64,000 bases of DNA from Beaufortia kweichowensis (Eukaryota; Chordata; Actinopteri; Cypriniformes; Gastromyzontidae): the NCBI GenBank assembly GCA_019155185.1, contig CM032805.1, positions 15,305,942 to 15,369,941 on the forward strand. The letters are read 5' to 3'. Numbering within the stretch: position 1 is the first letter of the stretch; every line of letters begins with the position of its first letter. Of the stretch, positions 11,277 through 21,594 are shown one piece after another. The position numbers were made by a program, and so were the translations under genes. The notes under the pieces were generated by a model. That model was not told the DNA's origin and did not search any database. It saw nothing but the letters and a program-made list of their open reading frames with translations.

Positions 11277-11618
11277 GTGTGTTGTCAGACCCGGCATCAA
11301 AAAATACAAATACAAAGATGTTTTCATTTTTTTATTTTTTTAGCTCTTTTATTTTTTAATTTTAGGTATTTAAAAAAAAAACATTAACAAAAAAATGTGT
11401 TTTGAATTTGTCAAATGTTTATTGTTGAGTCTTAGGCTTTTCCATTAAAATATAGTTTGTCATGATTAGATTAGAATTCAACTATGAAATATCAAAGTGA
11501 ATAGGGAAATGTATTTGAGAAGCTTTTAAAATGTATTTAAACTAATTAAGCTAGAAACTTGTTTATGTAACTAGTTGATGAACAACATTATTTACCTGTA
11601 ACCCTCTTGCATCCTCAG
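11277..11618 (+). other. smyd3: smyd3 last intron, 342 bp
   Basis: The intron is bounded by gtgtgt and the acceptor ctcag. It contains a minus-strand copy of the 110-bp interspersed repeat at 11403-11510. Confidence 0.85.
11403..11510 (-). repeat. 110-bp interspersed repeat, copy 2
   Basis: On the minus strand it reads ATTTCCCTATTCACTTTGAT, then TTTCATAGTTGAATTCTAAT and CTAATCATGACAAACTATAT. It is nearly collinear with the copy at 38590-38702, which starts with the same ATTTCCCTATTCACTTTAAT. This defines the left edge of the family. Confidence 0.75.
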
Positions 11619-11720
11619 GCCTATGACATCATGCTGGTGACCCATGGGGCGGAGCACGCCCTGACTAATGAGGTGAGGAGGAAGCTGGCGGAGTGTCAGG
11701 CTGAACTGGGTCAGGTTTAG
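11619..11720 (+). CDS. smyd3: smyd3 last coding exon with stop
   Basis: The acceptor is catcctcag. The frame reads AYDIMLVTHGAEHALTNEVR, then RKLAECQAELGQV and TAG at 11718-11720. It is equivalent to the human AFDIMRVTHGREHSL region. The C-terminus has diverged from the human end but has the same length class. The THGxEHxL element is a conserved SMYD-family C-terminal helix. The gene's 3' end faces kif26b. Confidence 0.95.
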   Translation, partial: AYDIMLVTHGAEHALTNEVRRKLAECQAELGQV

Positions 11721-12274
11721 TCTGCTCTGTGCCGGTGGATATCCCTGTGTCATCATTACATTCCCTAGACACAGACTACCATCTGATAACACAACACAGA
11801 TCCAGATCTGCCCCCCCCTTCGTCTTTGCATCTTTGACATGCTGCCTGTCAATCAGCACTCTGCTAAATTTGTTCTCAAATGGAGTCTTTCTGGGTGGTT
11901 GTGTCTGCCACCTGCTTTTGTGCCACTGTGTACATCACCAGCTGGTTAGAATTAAAGTAAAAAAAAATGAATATTTTTTCACATTTTCTTATCACGCCAG
12001 AGGGACGATCTGCATTGCTCTCTGTTGTGCATTTATAATGCTTTTAAATGTGTAAGAAAAAAATCTAAAAGTTGTTTTTCTAAAACTAATTTGTTGGAAG
12101 AATTTGGGATGTTTTTTTTTTATTTAACAACCATTTATTCTCACATTTATTCTCTGATATATATATATTTTTTAAAACATTAAGACATTTAATGATTTAA
12201 CCAGCAGCTGTTCAAGATAATATATACTGTATCATTGTCAATCATGTCAGACTGAAATGATTTTGGTAAATAAA
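11721..12274 (+). other. smyd3: smyd3 3' UTR (inferred extent)
   Basis: The region follows the TAG and has no further coding signal. Two plausible polyadenylation signals are present: ATTAAA at 11951-11956 and AATAAA at 12269-12274. No transcript evidence is available, so the true end may be either. Confidence 0.5.
12269..12274 (+). terminator. smyd3: candidate smyd3 poly(A) signal AATAAA
   Basis: A canonical AATAAA lies about 550 nt after the stop codon and is followed by an A-rich, then GT-containing stretch. The alternative is ATTAAA at 11951-11956. Confidence 0.4.
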
Positions 12275-13019
12275 GAAAAAAGAAAAATGTGATACATACT
12301 GAATAACCTGCTGGGATGCAGCTTTTCCAAAAGGTTTATTACATGTTTGCTTAATGATCCTTAAAACCACTTGTTTATCTATTTTAGATGACTTTATTGT
12401 GATTTAGATTTAATAATAACATCATCAACCTTTTTCAACACACAGACTAAACACACATCAGTGCTTCAGTTTCTCATCAGAAAAGAACCATTTGCTTTGA
12501 TTTTATAAACGTAAAGCCACTTCGAACCAGTCTTCTGGACCAGTACTTTTTGTTATTTTGAGCATGTTTTTATGAAACACAGTTTTCTCTTTTTATCATA
12601 TTTTTTTGATAAATCTAAAAGCATTGTTAAACTCACAATTCTACGAGATGAAATGCATATTAGCTTGTTTCTGAATTACAAAAATTATGGAGTCGTATGT
12701 TCCTTAGATCAGAGCATATTTCTGAAAGATGTTATAGAGAAAATTTTTAATTACAATGTGGGTGATATAAGGATGTGCAGAAAAAAATTTCAAAAAATAT
12801 ATAGTGCATTTTCTTTCTTGGTCTAGACATATGTGGTTGAATATGGATGCTTTGATTAAATATTGGAAGATAATTTTTACAAAGTAGATATTAATGAAGA
12901 CAAAACTAAAAAGGTCCCACTAAAGGTCACAACCTGGGAACCTTAAAACTGTTTGTCCTTTAAAGCTTTCCAGAGTTTTGTGTTTATTGTGCTAAAGAAG
13001 ACAATTATTTTTTAAGATG
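12275..13019. other. intergenic DNA after smyd3
   Basis: AT-rich sequence with no exon or clear repeat. An 84-codon open frame at 12572-12826 has no recognisable domain and biased AT-driven composition. Confidence 0.6.
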
Positions 13020-14520
13020 AAAAAAAATAAGTGAAAAGAATTGGTTTTGAAGATTATTTTTTCAAAAAAAATATCCATCTTCAAAAAACTGTTTTCCATC
13101 TTTACATTTTTTCCATTTTAAAAAAATTCTTAAAAAAACAACTTTCCAAAACATTTTTTCATCTTCAATTTTTTTTCATCTTCACTTTTTTTACATCTTC
13201 AAAAAAAATGTTTCATCTTAAAAAAAATTAAGAAATTCTTCATTTCAACCATGTTTTTTTATCTAATTTTTTTATCTTATCTTAAAAAAAATTCATCTTA
13301 AAAAAAATGTATTTTCTCTACAAAAACATTGCTTTAAGATGAACATTTTTTTCAAGAGTTTTAAGTTGAAATTTTTTTGAAGATGAAAAAATTTTTTAAA
13401 GATGGAAAAAAATTTATGAAATAATTTTGAAGATGAGAAACATTTTTGAAGATGAATTTTTTTTTTTAAAATGTTAAAAGAAATTCTTAAAAACAACTTT
13501 CCAAAACATTTTTTCATCTTAATTTTTTTTTCATATAAAATTTTTTCATCTTCACTTTTTTACATCTTCAAACAATGTCTTCCATCTTCAAAAAAATGCT
13601 ATTTTCAAAACAATTTTTTTTATCTTAAAAAATTTTCATCTTCAAAAAAAAATTATTTTCTCTACAAAAACATTGTTTTAAGATGAACATTTTTTTTTCA
13701 TGAAAAAATCTATTTTCAAAACATTTTTTTATTTCAAAAATGAAAAAATTGTTTTAAAGATCTTAAAAAAAATTGATGAAAAAAAATTATTTTCTCTTAA
13801 GATGAAAAACATTTTTTTTTTCAAGATTTTAAAAAAAAATTTAATGAAAAAAATGTTTTAAAGATACAAAAAATTTTTTTCTTTTGGGATGAAAACTTTA
13901 TTTTGAAGATGGAATTTTTTTAAAGAAAAAAATATTTGAAAACATTTTATGAAGATAGAAAAATGGAATTTTTTTTAAAGATGAAAAAAAATGTAAAGAT
14001 GAAAAAAAAAGTTTTTTTTTATTTATTTTATTTTGAAGATAATATTATTTAAAGGTTGAAAAAAAATTGGAAGATAAAAAAAATTGTAAAATAAAAAACT
14101 TTTTGAAGATGAAAAAATTATGAAGATGGAAAAATAATTTGAAGATGAAATTTTTTTTACAAGATGGAATTTTTTTTTGAAGATAAAAACGTTTTACAAA
14201 TGTTATCCTCTACAAAATATTTCTTCTACAAAAATATTTCTCTAAAGATTTTGATGAACATTTTTTTTAGATGAAATTTTTCGGAAGATAAAACAGTTAA
14301 AGAAGAAACAAGTTAAAAAATATTTTTTTAAGATGAGAAAAATTTAAAGATATTTTTAAGTAAAAAAAATTGTAAGATAAAAAATAAAGATGTAATTATA
14401 TATGTTATCTTAAAAAAAATCCTATACAAAAATATTTTTTGAAAATGAAAATAAAAGTTTTGAAGATAACGGTTTTTAGAAGAGATTATTTTTGAAGTTG
14501 ACATTTTTTTTATTTCAAAA
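13020..14520. repeat. degenerate GAAGATG/CATCTTC A/T-rich array, left block
   Basis: Dozens of GAAGATG or CATCTTC heptamers are spaced by A-runs and T-runs, typically about 15-25 bp apart. Orientation changes along the block: mostly CATCTTC to about 13.31 kb, GAAGATG to about 13.46 kb, CATCTTC to about 13.68 kb, then GAAGATG to 14.52 kb. An internal segment is duplicated: ACTTTCCAAAACATTTTTTC at 13141 recurs at 13496, and ATTTTCTCTACAAAAACATT at 13311 recurs at 13655. Reading frames here are low-complexity Lys/Phe strings and not genes. Confidence 0.85.
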
Positions 14521-15440
14521 TGTTATATTGCAGTTCAAGGCATTAGATCTAAATGGAGCCTAGTGAACAAATTCTTTAGTTCGTCTGGTTTCCTTAGGGT
14601 TTATACATCTGATTTATAGAGCAGATTTGGACAATTTAGGGAGAAAGATAAGCTAATTAAAAAAGCTCCAGAAGCAACAGCATGCTGTCATGTCTGGCAC
14701 CAGCTGCCTCAGCACACATCATGCTTCCACTAGTTCTATTTCTCCGGACGTCCTTCCAATTGTATTGTTTTTTTGTTAAATCTATTTAACAAATAGAGCT
14801 TTATGAGCTTGGGGATACACAGAGACATGGATTACACATCTCATATCAGCTCCTCTGCTCTCATAACTCTGTGTCCACTAAAGCAATCAGCTTTTCCAGA
14901 TCCTCTTCTCTAAGTTGAAGAATCTTTCAAAAGCATCATTCAGTCGGATAGAATGGAGCTTTAGAGGATGTTGTGTTACAGAGCGACGGCTTGTCAGCAG
15001 TTGTATGTCTGTAGGCTTTACCAAACTCAACTCTCAAAAGTCTTTGTTGAGCATATGAAATCATTACTCACTCTTATGAAACTCTTCATGTCCTCATGGG
15101 TAAATGTAAAAAATACTGTAGCTAAGAAGAAAAGATTATGAAGCTTGTTTTTTTAGCATTTTCTTTTAATGCAGAAAATTTTGCAGTTTTTTGTTATACT
15201 AAATCAAATTTATGCTGATAATAATTAGAAATGTATATCTGAAAATAATGATTTTTTTAAATTCATTTTTCATAAAAATGCTGGTTTGTTTCAACCTATG
15301 GTTGCACTATTTCACTATTTACTTTAACATTTTCATTCTATCATGACAAACTAAATATAGCATAAATATTTTCATAATAAATATAAACTAACATTTTTTT
15401 TACACATTAATGGTTTTTTTTAATAAAATCTAAAATTTAA
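14521..15440. other. spacer of ordinary sequence inside the GAAGATG array
   Basis: About 0.9 kb without the heptamer, with normal base balance to about 15.1 kb. It contains a fragment of the 110-bp repeat at 15310-15385. It may be a later insertion or original sequence between two expansions. Confidence 0.6.
15310..15385 (+). repeat. 110-bp interspersed repeat, copy 3 (diverged)
   Basis: TTCACTATTTACTTTAACAT is followed by TTCTATCATGACAAACTAAA, as in the other copies. The right part is eroded. Confidence 0.55.
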
Positions 15441-16165
15441 ATCTAAAATTTAAAAAGGTTTTTTTGAAGATGAAAAAAGTTTTTTAAAGATGGGAACAAA
15501 AAATGTCTGAAGTTGAAAAAATGTTGATAGAAAAAAATTTTGAAGATGAAAAATAATTTTTTGAAGATGGATTTTGTTTTTGAAGATAAATTTTTTTGAA
15601 GATGAAATTTTTTTTGTGAAGATACTTTTTATTTTAAAAAGATGAAAAAGAAATTTGAAGATAAAAATGTTTGAAGATGAAAAAAGTTTTTTAAATATGT
15701 AAATAAAAAAATTCTGAAGATGAAAAAAAAATTTTGAAGAAAAAAAAGTTTAAAGATAGAAAAAAAATGTTAAAGATGAAAAAAAAAATTTTTGAAGATG
15801 GATTTTGTTTTTGAAGATAAATTTTTTTAAGATGATATTTTGTGAAAAATGAATTTTTTTAAGTTGAAAAAAAATGTTTAAAGAAGATACTTTTATTTTT
15901 GTTTTTTGAAGATAAAAAAGATGAAAAAATTTTTGTGAAGTTGAAGATGAAAAAAGAATTTTTTTTTAAGTTGAAAAAAATTTTTAAAGATAGAAAAAAA
16001 ATGTTGAAGATAAAAAAGAATTTTCTGAAGATGGATTTTGTTTTTGAAGATACATTATTTTGAAGATGAAAATTTTTTTGTGAAGATACTTTTTATTTGA
16101 AGATGAAAAAGAAATTTGAAGAAAAAAAAATTTAAATGAAAAAAAGATGAAAAAATGTCTATGCT
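15441..16165. repeat. degenerate GAAGATG A/T-rich array, right block
   Basis: Almost every heptamer reads GAAGATG on the plus strand, with units of the form TTTTTGAAGATGAAAAAA. An approximate higher-order period is visible: GAAGATGGATTTTGTTTTTG recurs near 15563, 15797 and 16026. No gene is present. Confidence 0.85.
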
Positions 16166-16915
16166 GAATATGTATGCAGTGACACATATCAGGTTAGTAA
16201 GTGCTTAAATGAATGTAGATAAAATGCAAAATGATCTTAATGGTTCTTGGCATACACTTCAAGGAATCTTTTATTGGCTTTTCATTTTAGATTAAAAATA
16301 CAATAGAAATGCTTTTTTTCAGTAATCAGGAATATAATTGAAATCAGCTCACTTTTATGATGACAATAAGACTTTTCACCCCAGTCATTCTGCTTATAGA
16401 TAAGACAGGAAACTCTTATTAGCTGTGAGATCTGTCAGCTGTGGGGTGTGAACTTTCACATACTTCCAAAATTAAATTAATTCTTTATCTGAACAAATCT
16501 TGTAAAGCTTTCTATCAAAAACATTAATGCCTTTTTATTAGAGCGAATCAGAATGCATCTATATCTTGACTGAAAGATGTAAAGATTTGGGCATGACTAT
16601 TGAATCGAAAAAGACACCTGACATGGAATTAAAGAATTAAAGAAAAACAGACCAAATGTTTTCTTTCATAGTCTTTTTTTATAAGAAATCCCATCAAAAA
16701 GCAGACGTTCCATGCAGCAGAATAAGGATTACACCTTTACAGAAACAATCATTAGCAAAAAAAAAAGAGTGTTTAGAGAAAAATGTATTACAACCAGAAA
16801 GTCTTTTGCATTCTTATTTTGTGCATTAAAGAAAGCATTTAAACTAAGCACTTATTTTTTATAAATTGGTTGTGCAGAATAAGGCAGAAAAAAGAAATCC
16901 ACTTCCAAAACATTC
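16166..16915. other. intergenic DNA before the kif26b 3' end
   Basis: No gene or clear repeat was seen. The sequence is AT-rich and single-copy in appearance. Confidence 0.5.
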
Positions 16916-16921
16916 TTTATT
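16916..16921 (-). terminator. kif26b: candidate kif26b poly(A) signal AATAAA
   Basis: The minus strand reads GTAAATAAAGAATG about 1.95 kb after the stop. Other AATAAA matches occur nearer, so this is one candidate among several. Confidence 0.3.
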
Positions 16922-18872
16922 TACATCCATCCGTATGTCAATCAGCTTACTCTGGTTCAGTTTACCCAAAGTACAACAAATCGTGCCATATGTCTCAGTA
17001 TAAACATGAAGCGATATGTTGACAAAATCTTCTATCATATACATATCTAATGGTCAATTTTACCTTTCATGACACGTGGTGAAAAAGGAGACCATCTTTG
17101 TGAACATTAAAGCGCATTTAGGACAATATTCTTTTCACATTGTACTGAATACCACACCGTGTAAAAGCCGAACGATCCACAAATGTGACGGGTTGTGATG
17201 AAACATGAATAAAACATGTATGATGACCAGGAGCATTTTGAAATTGCATCGTCTCTCGTCTCCCATGATTTGGCGATAGGCGCATTTGCAAAGAAATGCA
17301 AAAGTAAACTTTATATATAAAGAACACAAGTGTAATATAAGTATATATTTATATATATTTATATATGGCATGACTTTAGCTACTGTACAATTTTAATGCA
17401 TAGTGCTTTGCAGGCTAATATGCGTAAATAAATTATAGAATATAAGCATCTTTGTCATACAGGCCTCCTGAGGTAAAAAATAAATAATATCCTTCATTCA
17501 TTACAATGCCAAAAGGGCAGAGGAAAGTCCCCATTGCTTCAGCAGGGGTCAGGGGTGGGACGAGGGGTGAAGTGTGAATGGACAAGCGTATGAAGTCTTT
17601 AGTTAGTACCAGAAACAGGCTATAAATGTTTAGAGCTGAAATCATCTCAAGCACCATATATATAAACAGATTTCTTACCAAAGTGTAAACACAGTGACAA
17701 TGAGACCACGTAGAGGGTTGGCTGATATCCAGACGTATGCATGGATCAGATTAATCTTTCTTCTTCCACAATCAAACTGGCAATTAGAAAATATTATGGT
17801 AGGAACATGGGCCCTCGGGGGGATGTGTCCATGCCAGACATTTCTAGATTTATTTATATCTCCTACTTCATTATATTTTAAGAGTTTCATTTTGCTTGGC
17901 AAGATGCAAGATGGGGATAGTGCCAACTTACTATCGTCTGACTTTGCCAATCGGGTAAAAATACCAGACGAATGTCACACAAGTAATAGTCTAATAAATG
18001 TGATGATGTACCTTAATGTTCTGATTGTTCTTTACACCTGCTAGCACCTGTTTTTCATTTGGAAAAAATCAACTGGCAAGCAGTTTCTATAGGATCTTTT
18101 TTAGTCCTTCCAGATTTTTCATGTCTCTCAACCGTGACACGCCGAAGTGGCCCGAGCCTGAGGCGTCGCTGCTGAAAATGCCAGCAGAACCACAGGGGAT
18201 GTGAAAAATCCATGATCCGGTGCCAAAATCATTTCTCTACATCTCACGCTGTGCTATTTCATAAAATGTGAAACACTCTAGGTGGTCTCAGTGTCTCCAA
18301 GAATACAAAAAATAATATAAAACATACACGTAACAGTTCATGTTGCATGTAACAATACAAATACGAGTTACCAAGACAGTGATTCAAAGAGTTTAAAACA
18401 CTTAGTTTAACAAGCAGTTTTCATATTCTTTTTATATACGTGACTTTTTTTGTTCGTATGCATTTTTTTCTTTTGGCTAGCACCATCTGTACACAAATAT
18501 GGAAACGTCTTTCCACAGAAGATATTGAAGTGTTCTCAAGGCACTTGTCGTCCTTTTTTTCATTCATCGTGTGTAATGATTTATTTTCTTTTTTCCACAT
18601 ATGGCAGCGTAACTCTTTTGTTCACAGCAAGCGGGCAAACCATATTTGCAACCAACTGACGCCAAAGTTCCAAAGTGCTCATCCAGTAAAGTGGGACAAC
18701 ACCAAGTCCAGCCTTTTTGGTTCCCCAAAACCCACTTTAGAAAAATATGAAGCCTTTTTATTTTTCTATTTCATCCATCACTGCAGTGATGAACTTGCTC
18801 TCATACACACCCACGTACAACCATTTGAGCTTCCCGACTTTCCATTGTCCTTAACGCTCCACGGCGAATCCT
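16916..18872 (-). other. kif26b: kif26b 3' UTR (inferred extent)
   Basis: About 2 kb of mostly non-repetitive sequence follows the stop on the minus strand. AATAAA (minus) at 16916-16921 is the most distal reasonable signal before the intergenic repeats. Open frames inside (18440-18892, 17694-18044 plus; several minus) have no family resemblance and are rejected. The extent needs transcript evidence. Confidence 0.4.
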
Positions 18873-19021
18873 TCACCGTCGCCGACAGGTGATGTCAAAG
18901 CACGTGATCATCATGAGATGAGCTTTGCAGAAGTTGACCCGGTTCTCCAGTCGTTCCGTGACAAACTCCAGAGCCTCCAAGTACTCCAGAGAGTCCACTT
19001 CAAACGTCTGCTGAAGGTCAA
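18873..19021 (-). CDS. kif26b: kif26b last coding exon with stop
   Basis: Visible-chain residues 1913-1961. The acceptor ctatttttgcag completes Phe, then DLQQTFEVDSLEYLEALEFV, TERLENRVNFCKAHLMMITC and FDITCRRR, with TGA at 18873-18875. The end VNFCKAHLMMITCFDIT-RRR is essentially identical across vertebrate KIF26B. It fixes the gene identity and the translation end. Confidence 0.96.
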
Positions 19022-19996
19022 CTGCAAAAATAGAGATGATGTTACACTAAACAGATGTTGAAGATGAGAAATCCACCACACTTGTGTTTATGTCAGTGTC
19101 ACATTTAACAACACACGGGGGGAATGTCCCTAAGAATGAATTGTGCCGCTAACAGCATTGTTTATTTGCACGTGCTGTCTGTGTTGTTTTAGAAACTGAT
19201 TCACTGCAGGAATTATGCAAATCAGGTACTACTGCAAAACATGCGAAAACATGCGATAAACTTAAAATGCTAAAATAGTGCATCTAGATATATTGCCAGT
19301 TATAATGATCTTTTTCATCATTTAATCATCTTTTAATGAATTACTGAACACTAATGGTGTACACAAACGTCTCTTTAGAAATAATTTAGTTAATTGCCTG
19401 CTGCAGTTAATGTTGTGCTATTTTAGTGGCTTTAAATATAATTATTATCATATTGTTAGACACACAGATCTATGGTTTGCAAAGTAAAAAGGTGTATTAG
19501 CAAAAAGTTAAATACTATATATGTACTGGATATATTCAAGCAGGTTTTTGTGCTAAAATACTGTATGAAAAGTTTTGCTTAGGGGTGTCACAATAAACCG
19601 ATATTGCTGTGATATTAATAACCATGATTTACTGATATTTGTAAATACAACACATCTGATAATATTGTTAATAATTTAGCACCAGTATCCTTTAATATTT
19701 CTATTAATATTAATAAACTCTCTGTCCTCAACTCCACCACCTCCAAAGAATACAAAAGAATAAACCCAAAATTAATTTGAGTGATCATTAACAAACAATA
19801 GATATCATGATAATATTAATGAAAGATATCGTGATCATTTCATTCCCATTATTGGATAGTCGTATAGTAAAAAAGCAGAGCTAGTGCAGATCATTTCTAA
19901 TAAAAATCTCCCCTCAGTGACTTTATATGACAATGACTAGCATCTCATAGACTAGAAACAGTTTAATAAAATGATCCAAAGTGGTTAAGATCTTAC
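19022..19996 (-). other. kif26b: kif26b intron, 975 bp
   Basis: AT-rich, with gtaaga and ttgcag ends. A stretch near 19585-19860 with CACAATAAACCGATATT and repeated GATATCATGATA motifs looks like an old low-complexity element. Nothing else was seen. Confidence 0.8.
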
Positions 19997-20147
19997 ATTC
20001 AGTGGTCCATTTCTCTGGCTCCAGCATCAGATGTTGTTTGGTTTGCTCCAGCTCTTTCTTCAGCCAGTCGTACTTGGCCCTCACCTCTGAGATCCTCTGC
20101 TGCCGATGCTCCAGGATTTTCAGTTTGGCACTGAAGTACACCACTTC
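19997..20147 (-). CDS. kif26b: kif26b exon: C-terminal coiled coil
   Basis: Visible-chain residues 1863-1913. It begins EVVYFSAKLKILEHRQQRIS, then EVRAKYDWLKKELEQTKQHL and MLEPEKWTTE, with donor GAAT|gtaaga. The heptad-rich charged run LEHRQQRISEVRAKYDWLKK predicts a coiled coil. The acceptor taccctcag was chosen because it gives K-E after the previous exon, as in human KIF26B. The earlier AG (tttag|ATGGATGCG) would meet TGA at once in phase. Length is 151 nt. Confidence 0.92.
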
Positions 20148-20223
20148 CTGAGGGTACAGCCGTAAAACATCACGCATCCATCTAAAGAACAGTCAGGGGA
20201 ACGGCTGGAAAAATCACACTTAC

Positions 20224-20426
20224 TTTATTGCCGGCGGTTCGTCTTCTCTGTAGACGCTCAACATCATCAATCTCATAAACCTTGATCTCAAACGGTTCGG
20301 TTAGACCCCTCTGTGCAGGCCGGAGGGGCCCGTCCACCCAGCGGACCCCTGGACTGATGACAGGCTTTCTCACAGGGGACGAGGTGTCCAAGGTGAGGTT
20401 AGGAATGAGCCGCCGTCTTTGAGTCC
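20224..20426 (-). CDS. kif26b: kif26b exon: conserved C-terminal segment
   Basis: Visible-chain residues 1795-1862. The acceptor catcctttcag precedes TQRRRLIPNLTLDTSSPVRK, then SPGVRWVDGPLRPAQRGLTE, PFEIKVYEIDDVERLQRRRT and AGNK, with donor AAA|gtaagt. The block from GVRWVDGPLR to DDVERLQRRR is one of the most conserved non-motor parts of KIF26B. The exon is 203 nt and ends at a complete codon. A 76-bp intron follows. Confidence 0.95.
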
Positions 20427-21594
20427 CTGAAAGGATGTAATCACAGAAAGACCTCATTCAATGGAAAAAATTACTTTTGTAACCAGAAAAAGTATCACAA
20501 CATATTTTTAAAAAAATATACAAAATTAGTTTGTTGTTTAAAACCTAAAATCTTTTTAATAAGATCTCAAATAAGATCTTCTAAGAAGACGATTAGGATG
20601 ACCACTGTCTACAGGTTGGTATGTTAATCAATATAACATTTTCTTATTAATTATTTTCTGAAGAACAGCAGTCCCAACATTTCTGCAGGTTTCAGCTTCC
20701 TTTTTTGCATAGAAATGGACAGTTTCTGCTGATGTGTTATCTGATTTGGAAACAAAGAACCAGCTAATATATAAAATGACACAGAAATGTCAAATTTTCA
20801 GTTTTCTCTTTCTCTCCATGTCGATAATTTGTGCCCTAAAGAGATAACTCTGAGTTCAGAAGAACGTTAAAGACGGCAGTTGATGTTAATTTCCTTTGCA
20901 AACCGTGGTTGTTTTTATATCCTGCAAAGCCCTTATATCTTTGCAAAGCCTTGTTTTCAAACAATGTATTCACAACACGATTAGAATACTGCTTTTCTTT
21001 GCGGTCCAACGTGTACTGGTCTAGCTTTTGTTTCTCTTCCAGCGGTAGGGTTTAAATTATCACAGTTAAAGCAGCATGCAAACGTTTGCGGAGCTGAGAA
21101 ACAGGGTGAAATTCTTTGCCTGAGGAAACGGCAGTGCAGGTCTGCTTTTAGGATTTATTTAGCACTAAATATTCAAAGACCACCCACAGCCAAGCTTGGC
21201 AACTGCTATCAGACTAAGACCGGTATCATAACAGATCATTCAGAGAAGAATAAGGGAGTAGAACTGGATAAAAAGTTTCTGTTCTTCCTAAATTAATCTG
21301 GAACGAGACATAAAGCTTTGTAGTGCAATAAATACAGCTGAGTACAGTTCATTAGGGATTCAACTGTTAAGAGGAGTATTTCCTTCTAAAATTAGAAAGT
21401 TGGATGCTATGATGAGTCATGAAATACTCTTGCCAGTCTTGAGAAACAGACCATATCCGTTAAAGGAAATAATATTTAAGAACTGCAAACTGTTTAGACA
21501 AACTGATTTACTATGTAAGAATATGAAATCTGCATGTAAATAATGCACAGTAAGTAAAATGCAATTTCAAATGCAAAGATTCTTATAAGCTCAC
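20427..21594 (-). other. kif26b: kif26b intron, 1168 bp
   Basis: No exon, RNA gene or clear repeat was seen between gtgagc and the tttcag acceptor. Confidence 0.8.

Larger units (their letters stand above)
1..12274 (+). other. smyd3: smyd3 gene span (3' part only): four terminal exons, introns, 3' UTR
   Basis: Four exons on the plus strand (1679-1766, 2393-2567, 11168-11276, 11619-11720) join in phase to 474 nt, encoding 157 residues and a stop. The product matches the C-terminal helical domain of SMYD3 in order and nearly residue-for-residue spacing. SMYD3 is a SET/MYND lysine methyltransferase of cytoplasm and nucleus; reported substrates include MAP3K2 and histone H3/H4 lysines. The SET and MYND exons and the promoter lie upstream of the window. 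The human protein is 428 residues, so a little over a third is present. The gene converges on kif26b, as in human 1q44. The 3' end is set at the last good AATAAA and is inferred. Confidence 0.9.

Noticed and set aside
12572..12826. 84-residue frame after smyd3
   Set aside because: No recognisable domain, AT-driven composition, no splice or promoter context.
13031..13686. Lys/Phe-rich frames on both strands of the GAAGATG array
   Set aside because: Low-complexity translation of A-runs and T-runs.
18440..18892. 150-residue plus-strand frame antisense to the kif26b 3' end
   Set aside because: It overlaps the last kif26b codons and 3' UTR and has no family features.
20148..20172. Upstream acceptor tttag|ATGGATGCG for the coiled-coil exon
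   Set aside because: In the required phase it reads ATG GAT GCG TGA; the taccctcag acceptor restores the conserved K-E junction.
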